Below, piece after piece: positions 37,021 through 40,881 of a DNA stretch of 40,881 nucleotides. The translations under genes and the position numbers were made by a program. The first letter of the stretch is position 1; every line of letters starts with the position of its first letter. Source of the stretch: a virus; IMG/VR virus record IMGVR_UViG_3300043540_000449, positions 1-40,881 of that record. The stretch is one strand, 5' to 3'. The notes under the pieces are model-generated. The model saw nothing but the letters and a program-made list of their open reading frames with translations, was not told the DNA's origin and did no database searches.

Positions 37021-37406
37021 ATGATTAAAGGAATTGACATAAGTTCTTATCAGGGTTCGCCTAATTACGATACGTTAAAAGCAAACCTTGACTTTATTAT
37101 CCTCAAAGCTTCGGAAGGAAACGGCTTCAAAGACCCACAATTATCAAGAAACCAGTCAGAGGCAAGAAGGGTCGCAAAAGTTAATTCTTCTGATATTTTA
37201 GAAATTGGTGATAGTAATTTAGCAGGACAGCAATTTAATACTCCGCTTGTTAATAATACAGCAATTCAACAGAAGGATAGCGGTGTGACGGCAAGAGATG
37301 TTGCTAAAATTGATAGTTCTGATGTTTTAATGCTTATGTGAACAATACTTTAATCACAGTAGGGAATACTTTAACAGTTCAATGGACTGCTGAAGCAGAA
37401 TTATAA
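37021..37406 (+). pseudogene. GH25 lysozyme/fibre hybrid remnant with frameshift
   Basis: Residues 1-46 (MIKGIDISSYQGSPNYDTLK, FIILKASEGNGFKDPQ) are the N-terminal strand-helix start of a GH25 muramidase, including the DISSYQG motif. The other 150 residues of that family, with the catalytic acid pair, are absent. The frame switches to fibre-like sequence with two related units (ARRVAKVNSSDILEI, ARDVAKIDSSDVL). It stops at 37341, but the -1 frame continues NAYVNNTLITVGNTLTVQW to a stop at 37406. One T added to the TTTT at 37325-37328 would restore a single ending. Probably non-functional. Confidence 0.7.
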
Positions 37407-37437
37407 CCTATTAAAAGAGAAGAAACAACTTTAACCT

Positions 37438-38430
37438 ATGAAAATAAATTTACCGAAAATATACAGTCAAAATGATGAGAGGTGGAAAAACAAGACGCTT
37501 GGGACAAAAGGCACTATTGGTGCTTATGGTTGTCTTTTGACCGATATAGCAATGCTATGCGTATATTTTGGACACGATGAGACACCAGACACTCTTAATG
37601 AAAAACTAAAAGCAAACGGTGGCTATCAGGACGGCAACCTATATGTCTGGGGGGCATTGACTAAAATCTATCCTGATATAACCTATCAGGGACAAGTCTT
37701 AACTCCCGACCCTCTTACTAAAACCCAGATGGATTTTATCAGATCAAGAATAGATGAGGGTTATCCTGTTGTCCTCCAAATAGACGCAATTCCATCAACC
37801 GCACAATTAGATGAACATTGGGTCTTGGCTGTTGATTATGACGGCGATGACTTTATTTTGGCTGACCCTTGGGACGGAGCAGTAAAAAGAATAACCTCTT
37901 GGGGCGTAGAACCTAAAAAGATAATCTATGCTTATGCTTGGTATAAGGGAACTCCTGCTAAAGAAACTGGCGACTATTATCTTGGAATTGACCTTAACAA
38001 CAAAGAAAGTATTAAGGTTTGTGTTGCCACTTGGAAGCGGGTTATTGACGGGGAGTTTGTAGATAAATCAAAATATCAGGAGTTAGAGAACGCCATTGCC
38101 AATCTTAATCAGCAGATATCAGACTTAAATGCTAAAAATACGGCTATTAACGATGAGAATAAAAATCTACGAGGTCAATTAAAAGATTGTCAGGACAAGA
38201 TAGAGGAAATTACTACCCAGAATAGCAATAGCAATTCTGATTTGCTAACATTAACACAAGAGCTAAACCAACTTAAACTTGACTATGAGAACGCCAAAAA
38301 AGACTGGGGGATAAAAGAGATTAACTATCAAAAACAAATCAAAACTTTACAAACAAAATTAGATGGTTATAAATCGCCAGTAAAAAAAATGTTAGTTGAC
38401 ATCTGGCAAAAAGTTGTAAAAGGCGTATGA
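37438..38430 (+). CDS. endolysin-like C39 family peptidase (330 aa)
   Basis: Papain-like cysteine peptidase expected to cut peptidoglycan cross-links. SQNDERWKNKTLGTKGTIGA and YGCLLTDIAMLCVYFG hold the catalytic Cys near residue 32. DEHWVLAVDYDGDDFIL has the His near 121, and ADPWDGAVKRI the Asp. Residues 205-310 are a long coiled coil (NAIANLNQQISDLNAKNTAI), unusual for an endolysin and perhaps a wall-binding or oligomerisation stalk. It has no signal peptide, so release needs the holins downstream. Its stop overlaps the next ATG (ATGA). Confidence 0.82.
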   Translation: MKINLPKIYSQNDERWKNKTLGTKGTIGAYGCLLTDIAMLCVYFGHDETPDTLNEKLKANGGYQDGNLYVWGALTKIYPDITYQGQVLTPDPLTKTQMDFIRSRIDEGYPVVLQIDAIPSTAQLDEHWVLAVDYDGDDFILADPWDGAVKRITSWGVEPKKIIYAYAWYKGTPAKETGDYYLGIDLNNKESIKVCVATWKRVIDGEFVDKSKYQELENAIANLNQQISDLNAKNTAINDENKNLRGQLKDCQDKIEEITTQNSNSNSDLLTLTQELNQLKLDYENAKKDWGIKEINYQKQIKTLQTKLDGYKSPVKKMLVDIWQKVVKGV

Positions 38431-38702
38431 TAAAAGATAAACTACCACCATATTTTCTAAATTATATGGAAGAGCGTTTTAAACGCTTAGAAGACCGCTT
38501 TGACAATAATATTACTGAAATAAAAGAATTGTTAAAAGGAAATGGTAATATTGGGTTGGTTGAGAAGGTAGAAGAACACGATAAATGGATTGAAGGGTTT
38601 GAGGCAAGGATGGGGGTAGTTGTTACTATTTTAGGAAGTATCTTTGCTTTAGCCTTTACCCTTGTAAAAGATGTCGTTGCTAATATATTTAAAGTTAGAT
38701 AA
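38427..38702 (+). CDS. XhlA-like membrane protein, possible holin partner (91 aa)
   Basis: The N-terminal half is coiled coil (FLNYMEERFKRLEDRFDNNI). One C-terminal transmembrane segment lies at residues 65-82 (MGVVVTILGSIFALAFTL), with a basic end. This topology matches hemolysin XhlA-type proteins that act with holin and endolysin. ATGA overlap with the endolysin gene supports joint function. No SD of its own. Confidence 0.75.
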   Translation: MIKDKLPPYFLNYMEERFKRLEDRFDNNITEIKELLKGNGNIGLVEKVEEHDKWIEGFEARMGVVVTILGSIFALAFTLVKDVVANIFKVR

Positions 38703-38704
38703 CC

Positions 38705-38851
38705 ATGATAACAGGGATAAAAGAGAATAAAAAATTTGGTTTTTGGGTGGTTTATAAAAATCATAACCAAAAAGGATTGACCGATGTTAGAGAATATTTT
38801 ACTAATAAGCAAGAGGCTGAAAAAAGGCTTTTAGAATTAAAAGTTAAATAA
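38705..38851 (+). CDS. small protein in the lysis region (48 aa)
   Basis: ATG at 38705, 2 nt after the upstream stop, TAA at 38849-38851. Sequence starts MITGIKENKKFGFWVVYKNH and ends with a charged helix (KQEAEKRLLELKVK). It looks like a single small domain with a beta-hairpin then helix. Not recognised. Tight packing between two lysis genes supports it. Confidence 0.6.
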   Translation: MITGIKENKKFGFWVVYKNHNQKGLTDVREYFTNKQEAEKRLLELKVK

Positions 38852-38857
38852 ATAAAT

Positions 38858-39034
38858 ATGGAAAAATCACCATTGTTAAGCCGTAAGTTTCTTTTTTCAT
38901 TGTTATTAACCACTCTTTCTTTTGTCTTGGTTTTGACAGGAAAACTAACCTCAAAAGAGTGGACGGATTTTGTTATGGTTGTTGCTGGAATATATGTTTC
39001 TGGGAATGTGGCATCTAAGTTTGTTCAAAAATAA
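38858..39034 (+). CDS. small two-TM holin (58 aa)
   Basis: ATG at 38858, stop at 39032-39034. Two hydrophobic segments, FLFSLLLTTLSFVLVLTG (residues 11-28) and DFVMVVAGIYVSGNVASKF (37-55), are joined by a short polar loop, with basic ends. Size and two-TM topology match small class II-like phage holins, and the neighbours are endolysin and XhlA-like genes. No SD. Confidence 0.72.
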   Translation: MEKSPLLSRKFLFSLLLTTLSFVLVLTGKLTSKEWTDFVMVVAGIYVSGNVASKFVQK

Positions 39035-39036
39035 AA

Positions 39037-39243
39037 ATGGTTGAACATTTTAAGCCAAGACCGAAAGAACAACTTAAAAAGCCATATTTTACCGTCTACT
39101 GTCAAGATGAGGGAAGATTTATCTACGAATCCTCTGGATTAAACAAACAGATAGAAAGAATAGTTGCCGAGCAGACCGCTTATTCTCATACAAACGATTT
39201 AGGTCATAAAGTTTATATATTTCAAGAAGGCAAGTTATTGTGA
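39037..39243 (+). CDS. small protein of unknown function (68 aa)
   Basis: Basic N terminus (HFKPRPKEQLKKPYFTVYCQ), then a helix and a beta end (GHKVYIFQEGKLL). ATG 2 nt after the holin stop; stop overlaps the next gene by 4 nt (GTGA). Not recognised. Tight operon packing suggests a real gene. Confidence 0.6.
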   Translation: MVEHFKPRPKEQLKKPYFTVYCQDEGRFIYESSGLNKQIERIVAEQTAYSHTNDLGHKVYIFQEGKLL

Positions 39244-39527
39244 AAGAAAGGCTAAAGCCAATTTTAGAGGCTGGGATTATAGCTTTTGGCTTATACAGCA
39301 TCAGTCTTTTAGCCTTTTCTAAAGAATTGAAAGAGCAGGTGAGAAAAGAACAGGGGGGAAGATGTGATTGGTGCGGTAAAAAAGTTAGCAAGCTCCAAAT
39401 CCATCACATCATACCTCAAAGAATGAAGGGTAAAGATACACGAGAAAATGCCGTTGGGCTATGCGAAGATTGTCATAAATATTGGGACGAGTTATCATTT
39501 CAAAAAATATTTTATGGAAAAAAATAG
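39240..39527 (+). CDS. HNH endonuclease with N-terminal membrane segment (95 aa)
   Basis: GTG start overlapping the previous stop by 4 nt. Residues 9-27 (EAGIIAFGLYSISLLAFS) are a hydrophobic segment. Then come GGRCDWCGKKVSKLQIHHII (first Cys pair and the HH of the HNH core) and AVGLCEDCHKYWDEL (Asn-like turn and second Cys pair), near residues 40-85. The core is complete. Phage HNH proteins often aid terminase cutting or defend against other DNA; the membrane segment would place the nuclease at the cell envelope. Confidence 0.78.
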   Translation: MKERLKPILEAGIIAFGLYSISLLAFSKELKEQVRKEQGGRCDWCGKKVSKLQIHHIIPQRMKGKDTRENAVGLCEDCHKYWDELSFQKIFYGKK

Positions 39528-40446
39528 ACCGCCTATTATTGAAAAACCACCACAGCCTCAATCTCCTTCTTTATCCGAACAACTTTCTTCTTTACACCAA
39601 CTATCCGAAGCCACAAGACAAAAAGAGTTATGGAGAGATGAGGTGGAGATTAAGGTTCAAACACGGGGACTACCGTTTATGCTTATGCCTTTATCCGATT
39701 TACACATCGGAGCAGAAGGAGTTGATTATCAATCACTTAAAAAACACTTTGATTTTATTAAAAACAATCCTATCTATACAGTTTTAGTTGGAGATTTGGC
39801 TGATAACTTTTCACCTATTAAGCACCCGACAGCAATGAAAGATGATGTTATTCAACCGACAGACCAATGGGCAGTAGCTCGGTCTTTTTTTAAGGAATAT
39901 GAGAATAAGATATTGGCAGTTGTCTCGGGAAATCACGATGAGTGGACTGGGGCAGTTGGGATAGATATTTACCGCTGGTTAACTGAAGACTTAAATATTC
40001 CACTTCTTAAAGGTGGTGGTGCTTTAAGATTAAATATAGATGATGATCAATTTAAAGTTAGACTTTGGCACAGGATAGCAAGATTAAACAGTCAATTTAA
40101 CTATACTCATGCCGGCAAACAAGCATTACGATTGGCGGGTGATGATAGTGATGTTATTATTACTGGTGATAAACATTTAGGAGCAGTTGAGCAAACTCAT
40201 ATCGGAGATAAAAAAAGAACAATCGTCCAGCTTGGAACTTTCAAGGTAGAAGATGAGTATAGTAGAAGTCAAGGATTTGTTCAGCAACCAAGACCATTTT
40301 ATCCCGTCTTTATGTTTTTCCCTCAAACTCATAATATTGAAGCCGTTGAAAATCTTGACCAAGCGGAAGAATTGATTTCTGGTATGATAAAATACTATAA
40401 GCAAAAAGCAGTTAGTTTATTAGGAATAAATGAAAAAAAACAATAA
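39514..40446 (+). CDS. calcineurin-like metallophosphoesterase (310 aa)
   Basis: The ATG at 39514 is preferred; an earlier ATG (39448) would overlap the HNH gene by 80 nt. Metal-binding motifs appear in order: MPLSDLHIGAEG, LVGDLADNFSP, VVSGNHDEWTG, LWHRIARLNSQ and VIITGDKHLGAVE, the complete two-metal site of the family. The N-terminal 40 residues are Pro/Gln-rich. Close relatives occur in many phages next to late genes; substrate unknown (nucleotides or DNA ends are possible). Soluble. Confidence 0.88.
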   Translation: MEKNRPPIIEKPPQPQSPSLSEQLSSLHQLSEATRQKELWRDEVEIKVQTRGLPFMLMPLSDLHIGAEGVDYQSLKKHFDFIKNNPIYTVLVGDLADNFSPIKHPTAMKDDVIQPTDQWAVARSFFKEYENKILAVVSGNHDEWTGAVGIDIYRWLTEDLNIPLLKGGGALRLNIDDDQFKVRLWHRIARLNSQFNYTHAGKQALRLAGDDSDVIITGDKHLGAVEQTHIGDKKRTIVQLGTFKVEDEYSRSQGFVQQPRPFYPVFMFFPQTHNIEAVENLDQAEELISGMIKYYKQKAVSLLGINEKKQ

Positions 40447-40654
40447 TACCGACTGTTACTGTCCTTATTGTCATCAAAAAGAAGTTGTTTTCAAGAAAGT
40501 CTATAAAGATGGAGATGTTTTAATTCACTCTTCCAATCAATTCCATCTTTGCCAAAATCCAAACTGTGTTTTTTATATTCCAATAAAAACCTATAAACTC
40601 TATAAGCCTATATTAGAAAGGCAATTCTATTATGTTAAATCAAACCTGTGGTAA
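40430..40654 (+). CDS. small zinc-ribbon protein (74 aa)
   Basis: Overlaps the phosphoesterase end by 17 nt. CYCPYCHQKEVVFKKVYKDG near residues 9-28 and FHLCQNPNCVFYI near 38-50 are two Cys knuckles. The pattern CxxCHxKExxFxKxY then FxxCxNxNC is shared with the protein at 4229, so the two may be distant paralogues. Tyr/Lys-rich C terminus. Function unknown. Confidence 0.65.
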   Translation: MKKNNNTDCYCPYCHQKEVVFKKVYKDGDVLIHSSNQFHLCQNPNCVFYIPIKTYKLYKPILERQFYYVKSNLW

Positions 40655-40833
40655 ATTGGGACAATATCTTAACTAGAGAAGGAGTAATGAAGCTTTTGAA
40701 AATAAGTGAAGCTACTTATAGGCGTTATCTTAAAAAAGGCTTTTTATTAAAACTAAAAAGAAAAATAGGCAATAAGTTTCTTTTTGATAAAGAAGAGATA
40801 TTACAGGAGCTTAAAAAGACTGAAAAACTATAG
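40648..40833 (+). CDS. excisionase/MerR-like HTH protein (61 aa)
   Basis: GTG start overlapping the previous stop by 7 nt. The sequence LTREGVMKLLKISEATYRRY, then KKGFLLKLKRKIGNKFLFDK, then a short helix EEILQELKK is the winged helix of small excisionase-type DNA-binding proteins (TxxEVxxxLxIsxxTlyRyxxxG then R..G.R.ytk.di). It probably binds DNA as a regulator. No integrase is visible, so lysogeny cannot be concluded. Last complete gene of the window. Confidence 0.75.
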   Translation: MVNWDNILTREGVMKLLKISEATYRRYLKKGFLLKLKRKIGNKFLFDKEEILQELKKTEKL

Positions 40834-40881
40834 CTCCTTTGTATCCCTCCATATTACCCTTGTCCCATCTATGCCTTGTGT

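Noticed and set aside
1-40881. CRISPR arrays, tRNA or rRNA genes
   Set aside because: No regularly spaced identical repeats with unique spacers and no cloverleaf or rRNA-like sequence was recognised by eye; a tRNA scan would be decisive.
1-40881. Alternative genetic code (stop reassignment)
   Set aside because: TAA, TAG and TGA all end well-supported genes (for example TerS TAG, coat TGA, portal TAA), and conserved proteins need no read-through.

Overview
This window is part of the genome of a tailed double-stranded DNA phage (Caudoviricetes), or a prophage/viral metagenome contig. The evidence is an uninterrupted head-to-lysis gene order: small terminase, large terminase, portal, scaffold, HK97/P22-like coat protein, head-tail adaptor, propeller-like stopper, fibre-like proteins, internal virion proteins, lytic transglycosylase, fibres, C39 endolysin and holins. 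No tape-measure, tail sheath or tail tube gene is seen, so a short-tailed (podovirus-like) particle is most likely. DNA is AT-rich and the standard bacterial code fits, since TAA, TAG and TGA all end genes. The host cannot be fixed from this sequence. No replication, integration or tRNA gene is visible, and the left edge cuts through a gene, so the genome continues outside the window.

Layout. (1) 1-3328, minus strand: an array of about twelve very small genes, several with zinc-ribbon cysteines, transcribed leftward from a perfect consensus promoter at 3383-3411. Four of the spacers carry a hairpin just past a stop codon, and many carry a recurring TTATAAGTTAA leader. (2) 3412-4228: a long intergenic control region with GATC-centred interrupted palindromes, hexamer repeats, a rightward promoter and 23-bp direct repeats; a candidate origin or operator region. 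(3) 4229-7183: two small rightward genes, then three leftward glycosyltransferase-like genes. (4) 7274-20981: packaging and head module. TerL carries two inteins and the portal one. The second TerL intein holds a complete HNH endonuclease gene in another reading frame, with its own promoter-like sequence. (5) 20989-28327: fibre, coiled-coil, ejection-type and lytic transglycosylase genes. (6) 28320-30410: an enzyme cassette of HAD-like protein, GARS-type ATP-grasp ligase and S-adenosylmethionine decarboxylase-like protein. (7) 30442-36831: further appendage proteins, ending in a 1080-residue protein with about 48 tandem 14-15 residue repeats. (8) 37021-40833: a decayed GH25 lysozyme/fibre hybrid, C39 peptidase, XhlA-like and two-TM holins, a membrane-anchored HNH protein, a metallophosphoesterase, a zinc ribbon and an excisionase-like HTH protein.

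Expression. Many rightward genes lack a Shine-Dalgarno (SD) sequence, and several have a TTGACA/-10 promoter ending only 5-7 nt before the ATG, which would give leaderless mRNAs. Strong SD sequences are kept in front of scaffold, coat, the gene at 18368 and much of the left-arm array. Several gene pairs overlap by 4 nt (ATGA, GTGA, TTGA and possibly CTGA and ATAG), suggesting termination-reinitiation, in some cases at non-AUG starts.
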